Notes: generated from the sequence alone by a model not told the origin. A stretch of 22,223 nucleotides of DNA from Clostridia bacterium (GCA_900768535.1 CAAGDE010000135.1:1-22223), one strand, 5' to 3'; counted from the first letter of the stretch, positions 8,443 through 15,184 are shown. Numbers and translations: made by a program.

Positions 8443-9606
8443 TCAGCAATCAATTCCAAGTTCCCCCAAAAGCGCTTTCGTTTTTGTCTGCTCTTCCTCT
8501 GTCGTAGCGGAATTGAGCCGCAGCTCGTTCACGCTCCGCCTGACTCCGCCGCGAAACAGCAGTTTGAACCATCTGCGTACCTCGTACAGGGGGAGCAGTG
8601 CCTTTTTCCCCGTCAGCGAAGGATACTGAAACCGCAGAACATCATACGGCAGCCAGATCCGGGAGAGGGCATAGCGGAGCTTTCCCCCCTTCTTCACCTG
8701 CTGAACCGCAACCCGGTTTTCCGTTGTTCCGTATACACCGCCGCGAAGAAGATACGCCTGCATCTGACGGGTCACATCCGTATGGGTACCGTCACCGAAC
8801 CACACCTCGGAGAGTTCCTCCGCCCTCGCGGCAAACGTGAGCAAACCGCCCTGTTCCAGCAACCGCTCCCGCTTTCCCCGGTCAAAAGACACCCGGTGAT
8901 TCAGCACCCACAGATCCAAAAACGGACGGATCCCGCAGCCGCCGTACACAAAATGCTTTGCCATGTGAGCAAGATGGTAATAGTAGAACATTTCGTCCGG
9001 CAGCGTATGCTCCGATGTATCCGCGACCAAAGAGGCGTAGCTCCAGACAGACTGCAGGATCGATTCCATATGTCCCACCCTGTTTTCCTCAATCAGACTG
9101 TAATGCAGTTCCAGATGAACGCCATGCTCGGAAAACAAGCTGATGTCATGCGAACCCTGCCCTTCCTTCCGGTATCCCAGCCGTTCAACCAGCAGCTGCG
9201 CCGCGCGATCCGCTTCCGCCTCCGATACCAGAATGTCAATATCACAGCTTGTCCGCATCCAAGGCTCAGGGTAATCCTGCCGGATTACCGAGCCCTTCAG
9301 CGGCAGGAACGGGATCCGCACTTCATTCAGTACAGTCCGCAGGCAGTCCAGCTCATAATTGATCCGCTCATACCGATAAACCGCCATCATCAGCTGTTTG
9401 TCAAATTTCGACCGGATCTCCCCTTCAGGAATCAAGTCGTTTTTTATCAGCGCATCGCCGACAATATGGGCAAGGTCATGGGCTTTTGAAAGCCTGTACA
9501 GCAGGGCAAGCTCATCCTCCGCAAGCACGTCCTGCGACCGGTCAAGCGCCTTCCCGCAAACCTCGCTTGCAATCAGATTCGTCATAACACGGACGATTTT
9601 TTCCAT
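8443..9606 (-). CDS. Nucleotidyltransferase family protein (NTP_transf_5-like)
   Basis: The product is 387 residues and matches the NTP_transf_5 pattern: LPLKG near residue 101-105, then a conserved R-T-S-C-D-I-D-I-L-V segment in which D122 and D124 would be the metal-binding acidic pair of the polymerase-beta-like fold, then H-L-E-L-H-Y (164-169). The helical second half contains F-Y-Y-Y-H-L-A-H-M-A-K-H. Members of this family often sit in capsule, exopolysaccharide or peptide biosynthesis loci, but the transferred group is generally unknown. The start codon is preceded by AGAAGGGCAGGG. It is the first gene of a two-gene operon with the membrane sugar dehydratase, consistent with a role in surface glycan assembly, which is inference. 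Confidence 0.82.
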   Translation of the reverse strand: MEKIVRVMTNLIASEVCGKALDRSQDVLAEDELALLYRLSKAHDLAHIVGDALIKNDLIPEGEIRSKFDKQLMMAVYRYERINYELDCLRTVLNEVRIPFLPLKGSVIRQDYPEPWMRTSCDIDILVSEAEADRAAQLLVERLGYRKEGQGSHDISLFSEHGVHLELHYSLIEENRVGHMESILQSVWSYASLVADTSEHTLPDEMFYYYHLAHMAKHFVYGGCGIRPFLDLWVLNHRVSFDRGKRERLLEQGGLLTFAARAEELSEVWFGDGTHTDVTRQMQAYLLRGGVYGTTENRVAVQQVKKGGKLRYALSRIWLPYDVLRFQYPSLTGKKALLPLYEVRRWFKLLFRGGVRRSVNELRLNSATTEEEQTKTKALLGELGIDC

Positions 9607-9654
9607 AACCCTGCCCTTCTTTACATACGCATCGAGCGCATCAACACAAACCCC

Positions 9655-9685
9655 AAAAGCATTTTTGCAAAAAATGTCTGCTTTT
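9655..9685 (-). promoter_or_regulatory. AT-rich hairpin at the extreme 5' end of the glycan operon transcript
   Basis: On the minus strand AAAAGCA pairs with TGCTTTT and an inner TTTTT pairs with AAAAA around a TGC loop, with a 4-nt bulge. It begins about 8 nt after the predicted transcription start from the promoter at 9701-9729. A 5'-end stem of this kind may protect the mRNA; no T-run follows, so it is not a terminator. Confidence 0.4.
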
Positions 9686-9700
9686 CCCTATATGGTATAT

Positions 9701-9729
9701 ATAATACTATAAGAAGTCGAATTTGTCAA
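9701..9729 (-). promoter_or_regulatory. Sigma-A-type promoter of the nucleotidyltransferase-dehydratase operon
   Basis: Minus-strand -35 TTGACA (9724-9729), 17-nt spacer and -10 TATTAT (9701-9706). The start would fall near 9694, giving a leader of about 88 nt before the ATG at 9606. The 324-nt gap 9607-9930 otherwise holds only the leader hairpin and the terminator of the neighbouring operon. Confidence 0.85.
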
Positions 9730-9850
9730 TAGCTATTTTGCAAATTTTCAAGCAGGCAAAAAGGAAATATTGCCAAAAATCATATTTTTGTTGCATTTGA
9801 CGATTGCAAACGCCGGGCATCGGAAACAGCATCGTAAGAAAAAACGACAG

Positions 9851-9882
9851 AAAAGCCTCCGACCCTTCACGGTCAGGAGGCT
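9851..9882 (-). terminator. Intrinsic terminator of the metal-homeostasis operon
   Basis: On the minus strand AGCCTCC plus GACC pair with GGTC plus GGAGGCT, with one bulged base and a 6-nt loop. Downstream on that strand comes TTTTCTGTCGTTTTTT. It lies 48 nt after the stop of the histidine phosphatase gene and closes the operon that begins at the Fur-type regulator. Confidence 0.85.
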
Positions 9883-9930
9883 GTTGGCTTGTGCATTCAT
9901 TTTTTATGCGCATCTTCCGGAGCAGGTATG

Positions 9931-10533
9931 CTAATTCTGCCTCTCCCCGTCCATATAGCTGATTTTGCATAAGCGGTCATTTTCAAAGTGCAGAATAAAG
10001 GCTCCCGGCATGGCTATCCTGCCATTGAGAACAACCGTTCCGCGCCAGGAAATCCTTCGTTCCTTTTTCTGTTCATCCACAACCGCAACGGAACACCAAT
10101 TCAAGAGAAGCGCACAAATCGCGGCAGCATGGGAAACTGCGGCAACCGTCTCCCCTTCCTGCATTCCCGAAAGCATCTCATTCACGACAGCGGTCATTCT
10201 TTCTTTGGTGTCATTGAGCGATTCGCCGTCTGCACTTTTGTAATCGTAATCGTCATATTGGCGACGCCAGAACGCCGTGTCCGACATCTGCGGGCTTCCA
10301 ACCTCACGCTCTCTGAGCCGCCGGTCAATGATCGGAGATTCGCACAGCTTTTGGGCAGTACTGTATGCTCTTTGATACGGCGAGCTGTACACCGCATCAA
10401 AATGACGGAAGAGATCGAGTGAAAACAGCGCACTTGCCTTTCTGTTCCCCCGCTCGGAAAGCGGAAGCACCTCGGTCGGCACGGTTCTGTCTTTTATCGG
10501 CTCGGAATGCCGGATCAGGATGATCGTTTTCAT
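9931..10533 (-). CDS. Histidine phosphatase (phosphoglycerate mutase-like) family protein
   Basis: A 200-residue branch of the histidine phosphatase superfamily. The N-terminal strand LIRHS gives the catalytic H9 (with R8; the usual G after RH is S). R55 in SSPYQRA binds phosphate, the acidic residue around E76 (RLREREVG) is a likely proton donor, and the second catalytic histidine is H135 in AAVSHAAA. The physiological substrate cannot be deduced; relatives act on sugar phosphates, cobalamin precursors or phosphoproteins. It is the last gene of the operon, starting 7 nt after the stop of the GNAT-YoaP gene, with AGGGGTG of the preceding coding end serving as its ribosome binding site. Why it travels with metal genes is not evident. 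Confidence 0.88.
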   Translation of the reverse strand: MKTIILIRHSEPIKDRTVPTEVLPLSERGNRKASALFSLDLFRHFDAVYSSPYQRAYSTAQKLCESPIIDRRLREREVGSPQMSDTAFWRRQYDDYDYKSADGESLNDTKERMTAVVNEMLSGMQEGETVAAVSHAAAICALLLNWCSVAVVDEQKKERRISWRGTVVLNGRIAMPGAFILHFENDRLCKISYMDGERQN

Positions 10534-10540
10534 GAACGTG

Positions 10541-11287
10541 TCACCCCTTCACCCCTGCAAGGGCGAGGAATTTTTTATCGGACTGAATCCCCTGCGTCAG
10601 GAATTTTCCGTCGCGGAACAGCGCATAGGTTGTCACCGGAGCCGGGACATTCTGCGCCGATGCTTTGTCCGTAATATGAATCACCCGAAGCGGGATGCCG
10701 TGTTCGCGGGCGGCTTCCTGCACCCTTGGCACCCAGTAACAGGTAAACGGGCACTGATCGGTGTAATAAAGGACAAATCCCGGCTCCGCCACCGCCGGAT
10801 GCTTTGCGCACGCACGGAACCTCGGCGGCTCGGCATCGGGGTGAAGCGGCAGAAACATCAGCGTGATTCCGCAATCCGAGGTATCGGCAACCCGGAAGCC
10901 CTTGTGCTCCAGAAACCTCCGGTCGGAGAGAAACTCCCGCTTCCTGCCCTCGGCGGAAAGAATGCAGATTCCCGTCTTTCCCTGCGCCGCGGCATCGCCG
11001 ATACACAGCTCCAGCAGGTCATTGGCGTATCCGTGCCCCTTCATCGCCCCGGCAATCCACAGGCAGTCGATGTAGAGATACCCCGCGGCTTCCACCGGCA
11101 CCCATGCGTTCTCCGCCGGAATGTATTCGATAAAGCACTTCCCGCGCTCCTCGCTCCTGCAAAAGACCAGTCCCTCATCAAACCGCTGCTTCAGCCATTC
11201 CTTTTTCGCGGCACTCTGCCTGCCCGACATGGCACAGCAGATATGCTCCCGGTCGATATTCTCCCCGGTTATCCGGATATATTTCAT
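10541..11287 (-). CDS. GNAT-family N-acetyltransferase with C-terminal YoaP-like domain
   Basis: The frame can be extended to 11332, but the ATG at 11287 (MKYIRITGEN) has AAAGGAG 7 nt upstream, so I chose it; the product is 248 residues. Residues ~1-145 are a GNAT fold, with the acetyl-CoA-binding turn in AGAMKGHGYANDLLE and a preceding strand LYIDCLWIAG. Residues ~165-248 resemble the YoaP domain: a thioredoxin-like strand VLYYTDQCPFTCYWV with a C-x-x-x-C pair, then AQNVPAPVTTYALFRDGKFLTQ. This two-domain arrangement is that of Bacillus subtilis YoaP, whose substrate is not established to my knowledge. It lies 41 nt after the CobW-DUF1980 fusion gene and 7 nt before the phosphatase gene, so it is part of the metal operon. 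Confidence 0.85.
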   Translation of the reverse strand: MKYIRITGENIDREHICCAMSGRQSAAKKEWLKQRFDEGLVFCRSEERGKCFIEYIPAENAWVPVEAAGYLYIDCLWIAGAMKGHGYANDLLELCIGDAAAQGKTGICILSAEGRKREFLSDRRFLEHKGFRVADTSDCGITLMFLPLHPDAEPPRFRACAKHPAVAEPGFVLYYTDQCPFTCYWVPRVQEAAREHGIPLRVIHITDKASAQNVPAPVTTYALFRDGKFLTQGIQSDKKFLALAGVKG

Positions 11288-11328
11288 GTCCGATCTCCTT
11301 TGCTTTGATCTGTCAGAGGACAGGGCAA

Positions 11329-12276
11329 TCAATAGAAGGTGGCAACCTCCTGCACGGGCGGGGTGGCAAAATCGGTCGCCGTGACATACAGCACAGGACC
11401 GGCAGTGCGGTAGAACCTGTTTTTCTCCACCCTGATTTTCCCCGTCAGGGTCACCCAGTCGCGGGTTTTCAGCGTGGTGGGCTGATCGAACACGCAGACC
11501 AGCGGGTTGTACGCGATATCCGCCTCACAGCAGGTCATCACGTGGCGTCCCGCCAGCGCCATGTTCGCGGGCATTTTGGGATCGCGCGCCACAAGCCCCT
11601 TGAATTTCACGGTCTTGCCGTTGTATTTGTCCATCTCCTCGGACAGATCCCGGTAGAACACCGCATAATCGTTGTCCGCAACGGCAATCACCGGCGCCGT
11701 CAGATCAAACGGCAACGGATCCTCGATATCGTCGTACTCCACGTGCCCGTCCGGGTAGTCGTAGGTGATCGCCGCGCGGCGGGATGCGGCACGAACGATT
11801 TTGTGCACCGTCTCCTTGTCGATGTCGGCGGGCGTGCGGCTCAGCACTACCATCTCCGCGTTCGTCAGCTTATCCACCGTCAGCTGGCGCATATTCTGAC
11901 TGTAGCTGATAAAGGTGTTCGCATCGGCAAACATCATTTCCTGATAAATTCCCCAGTTGTCCGGCAGATTTTCATACAGCTTTCCGAGCATCCACATTCC
12001 GTTGTACTCGATGATGATGCGGTCCAGCTTATGCTTTCTGCCGATGGCGGTCAGATTCTCCTTGTTGATCTCGCCCTCGTCCTCGATCTTCTCCAGGTAC
12101 ACATTCTTCCCGTAGAACTTTTCCGGCTCGAACTCGTCAATGCCTTCCTCGCATTGCAGAATCAGCGTCTTTTCCCCCGAATTGAACCGCTTGTCCTCCA
12201 TGGATTCCTGAATGACGTGCGTTTTGCCGCCCTCCAGAAATCCGGTGAACAGATAGACCGGTAACATTGCAGCCAT
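11329..12276 (-). CDS. CobW-like GTPase-fold protein fused to a DUF1980/TIGR03943-like domain
   Basis: The start has GGAGGG 6 nt upstream and lies 13 nt after the stop of the CobW gene. Residues ~5-190 follow the CobW/G3E layout: a P-loop-like TGFLEGGKT (11-19), an IIIEYNG strand in place of the usual EPSG switch, and VVLSRTPADID where NKxD is expected. The family C-x-C-C motif is absent (only C42). Residues ~196-302 resemble the C-terminal domain of DUF1980/TIGR03943 (YcgQ-type) proteins: F-Y-R-D-L, then Y-N-G-K-T-V-K-F-K-G-L-V, then a CC pair in RHVMTCCEADIAYNPLVCVF. YcgQ-type proteins normally accompany membrane permeases, and here a permease lies two genes upstream. A role as permease partner or metal chaperone is inferred; GTPase activity is uncertain given the altered motifs. 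Confidence 0.8.
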   Translation of the reverse strand: MAAMLPVYLFTGFLEGGKTHVIQESMEDKRFNSGEKTLILQCEEGIDEFEPEKFYGKNVYLEKIEDEGEINKENLTAIGRKHKLDRIIIEYNGMWMLGKLYENLPDNWGIYQEMMFADANTFISYSQNMRQLTVDKLTNAEMVVLSRTPADIDKETVHKIVRAASRRAAITYDYPDGHVEYDDIEDPLPFDLTAPVIAVADNDYAVFYRDLSEEMDKYNGKTVKFKGLVARDPKMPANMALAGRHVMTCCEADIAYNPLVCVFDQPTTLKTRDWVTLTGKIRVEKNRFYRTAGPVLYVTATDFATPPVQEVATFY

Positions 12277-12289
12277 GGTCGTCCCTCCG

Positions 12290-13384
12290 TTATTGCTTCT
12301 TCCGTTCCACGCCGAACAGCCCGGCGAGCGCCGCCCGGTTCAGGTGGGAACCGATGACACAAAGTCTGCCCGTCACGCCGGCAGAACCGTGGCGCACATC
12401 GCTCTCGCCCGGCACGTAGTCAAAATGGATCCATCTGCCGTCACTTCCTTCCACAATGCCCTTGGCACGCAGGACAACGCCGTACTTGCCCTCCTCCAGA
12501 AGCGACTCCAGAATGTCGCGCAGCTCGTCCTCGCCGAACTTCTTCGTTGTCTCAACACCCCAGCTGACAAACACCTCGTCCGCGTCGTGGTCGTGGTGAT
12601 GATGATGGTGATGGCAGGAGCATTCCGGATCGTCACATTCGTCATCATCGTCATCGTCATCACCGTCATGATGATGGCAGGAGCACTCCGGATCGTCGCA
12701 TTCGTCATCATCGTCATCGTGATGATGGTGATGATGGGGATGCGCGTCACCGGCGCTTGCCGCAAGACGTGCCAGCTCATCCTCAATCGTGTCCCGGCGC
12801 TCCATTGCCTCCAGCAGCTGCCTGCCGTCCAGCTGTTCCCACGGTGTGGTGACAATCACCGCCGTTGCGTTGTGCCCGCGCAGGAGCTCCACCGCTTCGT
12901 TGATCTTCTGCTCCGACACCCCGCCGGAATGCGACAGAACAATGCAGCCCGCGTTCTCTACCTGATCGTTGAAGAATTCGCCGAAGTTCTTCATATACAT
13001 CTTGCATTTCCCGACATCCACAACCGTGGTAAAGCCGTTCAGAACCGCCCCCTGCGGCGCCACATTCTGCACCGCGCGGATGATATCGGAGAGCTTGCCG
13101 ACCCCGGACGGCTCAATCAGAATCCGGTCCGGCTGATACTCAACCAGCACCTTCTCCAATGCCTTGCCGAAGTCCCCGACCAGCGAGCAGCAGATGCATC
13201 CGCTGTTCATTTCGCGAACCTCAATCCCTGCGTCCTGCATGAATCCGCCGTCAATGCCGATCTGCCCGAACTCGTTTTCAATCAGCACCAGCTTTTCCCC
13301 GGTGTAGGCTTCCTTGATCAGCTTTTTGATCAGAGTTGTCTTCCCTGCGCCCAAAAAACCCGAAAAAATGTCAATCTTTGTCAT
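12290..13384 (-). CDS. CobW/COG0523-family GTP-binding metallochaperone with His/Asp/Cys-rich insert
   Basis: A 364-residue G3E GTPase. The P-loop is FSGFLGAGKTTL (7-18); the conserved ENEFG is at 36-40; the family metal-binding motif is C63-I-C65-C66; IEPSG (90-94) follows. The G4 motif is unusual: SHSGG (151-155) replaces NKxD. Residues ~216-268 form an extreme metal-binding insert of His6, Asp runs and two copies of ECDDPECSCHHH. The CobW C-terminal domain covers ~271-357. COG0523 proteins deliver zinc, cobalt or other metals to client proteins or act under metal limitation; the insert and the Fur-family regulator favour a metal role here, most plausibly zinc (inference). AAGGG lies about 10 nt before the ATG, 39 nt after the permease stop. 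Confidence 0.92.
   Translation of the reverse strand: MTKIDIFSGFLGAGKTTLIKKLIKEAYTGEKLVLIENEFGQIGIDGGFMQDAGIEVREMNSGCICCSLVGDFGKALEKVLVEYQPDRILIEPSGVGKLSDIIRAVQNVAPQGAVLNGFTTVVDVGKCKMYMKNFGEFFNDQVENAGCIVLSHSGGVSEQKINEAVELLRGHNATAVIVTTPWEQLDGRQLLEAMERRDTIEDELARLAASAGDAHPHHHHHHDDDDDECDDPECSCHHHDGDDDDDDDECDDPECSCHHHHHHHDHDADEVFVSWGVETTKKFGEDELRDILESLLEEGKYGVVLRAKGIVEGSDGRWIHFDYVPGESDVRHGSAGVTGRLCVIGSHLNRAALAGLFGVERKKQ
12610..12720. repeat. 63-bp tandem duplication encoding the metal-binding insert
   Basis: Copies at 12610-12657 and 12673-12720 match at 46 of 48 positions with a 63-bp (21-codon) period. They encode the doubled Asp-run/ECDDPECSCHHH segment of the CobW-type protein. Flanking CAT/CAC codon runs extend the low-complexity tract, so copy number could vary by slippage or unequal recombination. 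Confidence 0.85.
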
Positions 13385-13423
13385 CTTTCATCATCCCTTT
13401 TATAATGATTTTTGTTTTCATTC

Positions 13424-14308
13424 TTATTTTGCCGGACCGATCCATGCGCCGATCGGGGTCAGATCGGTCAGAACGCCGCAAAGCAGACCGACCCCAAGCA
13501 GGATTGCCACCACACGGACGGAATCCCAAACCGGACGGTTGTTGCGAAACAGAACCAGTACGCCGACGCCGGCATTGACCAGCAGTCCCGACAGCATCGC
13601 CCCCACGCTGATGACGCCGGAGAGGTACAGCTCCGTCAGCACCACCGAGGACGCGCAGTTCGGAATCAGCCCGACCACGCCGGAAAGCAGATTGCCCAGC
13701 ACCGGACGGTTCAGTACAAGCCCGGCAATCCGCTCCTCCCCCACTGCCGCAATCAGTGCATTCAGCGCAAGACTGATCAGGAACAGGAAGACCGTAATCT
13801 TCACCGTGTGCCTGAGTGCCGACAGTGCAAAGTGATCCCCGCAATGGCAGTGCTCCCGCTCGCAGAAGTCCTCGATGTGCGAATGTGCGCGCTCCCGGTG
13901 AAGCAGACGGAAAACGCCGTCCACAGCAAAGCCGGCAACAATCCCGCAAGCCAGCTTCCATCCGAGGAACCGGAACAGAAAGCCGACGGAAACGCCGCTG
14001 GAAATGAGAATCGGCAGCATTTCGTCCGAGGTTGCAAGCCAGACCGACAGGAGCGTTCCGACGGTGATCACCCGCCCCGCGTAAAGCCCTGCCGCCGCCG
14101 CGGAAAAGCCGCATTGCGGGACGATTCCGAGCAGTCCGCCGATGAGCGGTCCCACCCGCCCGGAGCTGCCGAGCAGCCGACCGGCCGCATTGCCGGCGCG
14201 GTGCTCCAGAAACTCCATCAGAAGATAGGTCAGAAACAGGAACGGCAGCAGCTTCGCCGTGTCCAGCAGGGTATCCAAAAGTATATCCGGAAAATCGAAT
14301 TCAGCCAA
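13424..14308 (-). CDS. Putative heavy-metal permease (ArsP_2/DUF318-like, 294 aa)
   Basis: A hydrophobic protein with two inverted-looking halves that share a signature: GLLGIVPQC (58-66) followed by TVGTLLSVWLATSDEML, and GVVGLIPNC (210-218) followed by SVGAMLSGLLVNAG. This pattern is that of the putative 10-TM heavy-metal exporter family ArsP_2, related to the DUF318/YraQ permeases. The central cytoplasmic or external loop (~136-160) is rich in His, Cys and acidic residues (HRERAHSHIEDFCEREHCHCGDH), a probable metal-binding site. The start is TTG at 14308, overlapping the regulator gene by 8 bp; GGAGGG lies 8 nt upstream and no better start is near. Its place after a Fur-family gene and before CobW genes supports metal or metal-complex transport. 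Direction of transport and substrate are not shown. Confidence 0.85.
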   Translation of the reverse strand: MAEFDFPDILLDTLLDTAKLLPFLFLTYLLMEFLEHRAGNAAGRLLGSSGRVGPLIGGLLGIVPQCGFSAAAAGLYAGRVITVGTLLSVWLATSDEMLPILISSGVSVGFLFRFLGWKLACGIVAGFAVDGVFRLLHRERAHSHIEDFCEREHCHCGDHFALSALRHTVKITVFLFLISLALNALIAAVGEERIAGLVLNRPVLGNLLSGVVGLIPNCASSVVLTELYLSGVISVGAMLSGLLVNAGVGVLVLFRNNRPVWDSVRVVAILLGVGLLCGVLTDLTPIGAWIGPAK

Positions 14309-14729
14309 GCCGTTTGCCCTCCAGTTTTTTCATACAGTCCCGGCAAACGCCGTACAGCACCGACTGCCCGCAGTCAATCGCAAATCCGTGCTCCGCCATC
14401 AGATGTCTGGCAAAAACCACCGAATCGCCGCATTCCAAATGCTCCAGCCTGCCGCAGCGCAGACATTTTGCGTGGAAGCAGTCGCGGCAGGAGCAGGAGT
14501 TGCCGATATATTGGTAAACCGAGCAACCGCGCTCCTCATTGCGGAATTTGCGGACCGTCTCCGCATCACAAAGCGCGGACAGCTGCCGGTAAAGGCTGCT
14601 TTTCCCGACCGAAGGGTCACCGTTGACCGTCAGACAAAGCTCGTCCACGGTAAACTGGCAGTCCGGGTGCGCCGCCAGAAACGAGACCAACCGCCGCCGA
14701 CCGGCAGTCTGATAATTTTTACGATCCAT
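14301..14729 (-). CDS. Fur-family metalloregulator
   Basis: A 142-residue member of the Fur/Zur/PerR family. A winged helix occupies ~10-75, with the recognition segment VGKSSLYRQLSAL (41-53). The dimerisation half has two CxxC pairs, C89-L-R-C92 and C129-R-D-C132, the usual structural zinc site. The segment before the first pair is atypical: NSCSCRDCFHAKC, so the regulatory site normally rich in His (HHxH) here has C79, C81, C84 and H86. It heads the operon, overlaps the permease gene, and is preceded by a consensus promoter overlapped by a Fur-type palindrome, so it most likely represses its own operon. Operon content suggests zinc (Zur-like), but metal identity cannot be settled from sequence. 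GGTGG sits ~9 nt before the ATG. Confidence 0.88.
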   Translation of the reverse strand: MDRKNYQTAGRRRLVSFLAAHPDCQFTVDELCLTVNGDPSVGKSSLYRQLSALCDAETVRKFRNEERGCSVYQYIGNSCSCRDCFHAKCLRCGRLEHLECGDSVVFARHLMAEHGFAIDCGQSVLYGVCRDCMKKLEGKRLG

Positions 14730-14778
14730 AAAGAAGAACCACCGACCTTTCGCAGAATACAGACAAAGCGCCGCTCAA

Positions 14779-14801
14779 AATATGAGAACCATTCTCATAT
14801 T
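14779..14801. promoter_or_regulatory. Fur-family operator palindrome
   Basis: Perfect 10-bp inverted repeat AATATGAGAA - CCA - TTCTCATATT. Read as a 7-1-7 box it is TGAGAAC-C-ATTCTCA, with 6 of 7 positions symmetrical and close to the classical ATGAGAAT/ATTCTCAT Fur half-sites. It overlaps the last bases of the -10 and the expected transcription start of the regulator operon. Confidence 0.88.
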
Positions 14802-14826
14802 ATACTCCAAAAAAACGATTTGTCAA
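14799..14826 (-). promoter_or_regulatory. Consensus promoter of the Fur-family operon
   Basis: Minus-strand -35 TTGACA (14821-14826), 16-nt spacer, -10 TATAAT (14799-14804). Both hexamers are perfect. The operator palindrome covers the downstream edge of the -10, so bound repressor would block RNA polymerase. The leader to the ATG at 14729 is about 60 nt. Confidence 0.9.
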
Positions 14827-14895
14827 GGGGTTTGACGAAAAAATAATGACAGAAATAAAAAAAGACCGGGAAAGATAAAAAAATCGAAAAAAGCC

Positions 14896-14924
14896 TTGAC
14901 AAAAGCGGGAAAAAGTAGTATAAT
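14896..14924 (+). promoter_or_regulatory. Consensus promoter of tRNA-Ser
   Basis: TTGACA (14896-14901), 17-nt spacer, TATAAT (14919-14924); the expected start is a few bases before the tRNA at 14939. It diverges from the Fur-operon promoter about 70 bp away. Confidence 0.92.
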
Positions 14925-14938
14925 ATATAAGTCGGCAC

Positions 14939-15031
14939 GGAGAGATGGCTGAGCTGGTCTAAGGCGCACGACTGGAAATCGTGTGTTCGGCTAATAACCG
15001 ACCGAGGGTTCGAATCCCTCTCTCTCCGCCA
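14939..15031 (+). tRNA. tRNA-Ser (anticodon GGA), CCA encoded
   Basis: Acceptor stem GGAGAGA pairs with TCTCTCC (15021-15027), followed by discriminator G and encoded CCA. The anticodon stem CACGA/TCGTG encloses CTGGAAA, giving anticodon GGA (reads UCC/UCU). A long variable arm (GTTCGG...CCGAC) is typical of serine tRNAs. The T-arm is GAGGG-TTCGAAT-CCCTC. Confidence 0.97.
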
Positions 15032-15038
15032 CAAATTT

Positions 15039-15066
15039 ACCCCGCGAGGATCCTCGCGGGGTTTTT
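15039..15066 (+). terminator. Intrinsic terminator of tRNA-Ser
   Basis: A near-continuous palindrome CCCCGCGAGGA / TCCTCGCGGGG (15040-15061) followed by TTTTT. It begins 8 nt after the tRNA CCA end. Confidence 0.93.
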
Positions 15067-15139
15067 GTTATCTCCTGAATTTGAACTGTCCGAGCCTGTA
15101 CACTTCCAAGGTGAAAAACAGAAAATGTTCCTAACGGCA

Positions 15140-15171
15140 AAAGAGCCACCCGGCTATTAAACCGGATGGCT
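15140..15171 (-). terminator. Intrinsic terminator after the HTH fragment / LRR operon
   Basis: On the minus strand AGCCATCCGG pairs with CCGGGTGGCT (one G-U pair) around an 8-nt loop, followed by CTTTTG. It is 14 nt past the stop of the helix-turn-helix fragment and is the first terminator-like structure after the LRR gene and its two small downstream genes. Confidence 0.7.
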
Positions 15172-15184
15172 GTACGACATACTC

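Noticed and set aside
6447..8507. 686-codon plus-strand frame
   Set aside because: It is antisense to the dehydratase gene, which has clear domains, an RBS and catalytic motifs; the plus frame has no recognisable domain and is rich in His/Arg/Gln as expected of a GC-rich shadow.
9707..9970. 87-codon minus-strand frame
   Set aside because: It runs through the operon terminator and the neighbouring promoter, overlaps the phosphatase gene end and lacks family features.
13385..13423. Possible second regulator site (ATGA...TCAT) before the CobW gene
   Set aside because: Arms are only 4-5 bp in an AT-rich gap and do not match the strong operator at 14779-14801.
11305..14626. Long plus-strand frames opposite the metal operon (11305-12264, 12275-13405, 13412-14626)
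   Set aside because: All are antisense to genes with strong family motifs; one hydrophobic stretch with repeated Met-Val-Ile is only the reverse of the poly-His/Asp codons.
14795..15034. 79-codon minus-strand frame beginning MWRRERDSNPRS
   Set aside because: It is the well-known spurious frame antisense to a tRNA (the RERDSNPR string is reverse-complement tRNA-Ser); its tail runs through promoter DNA.
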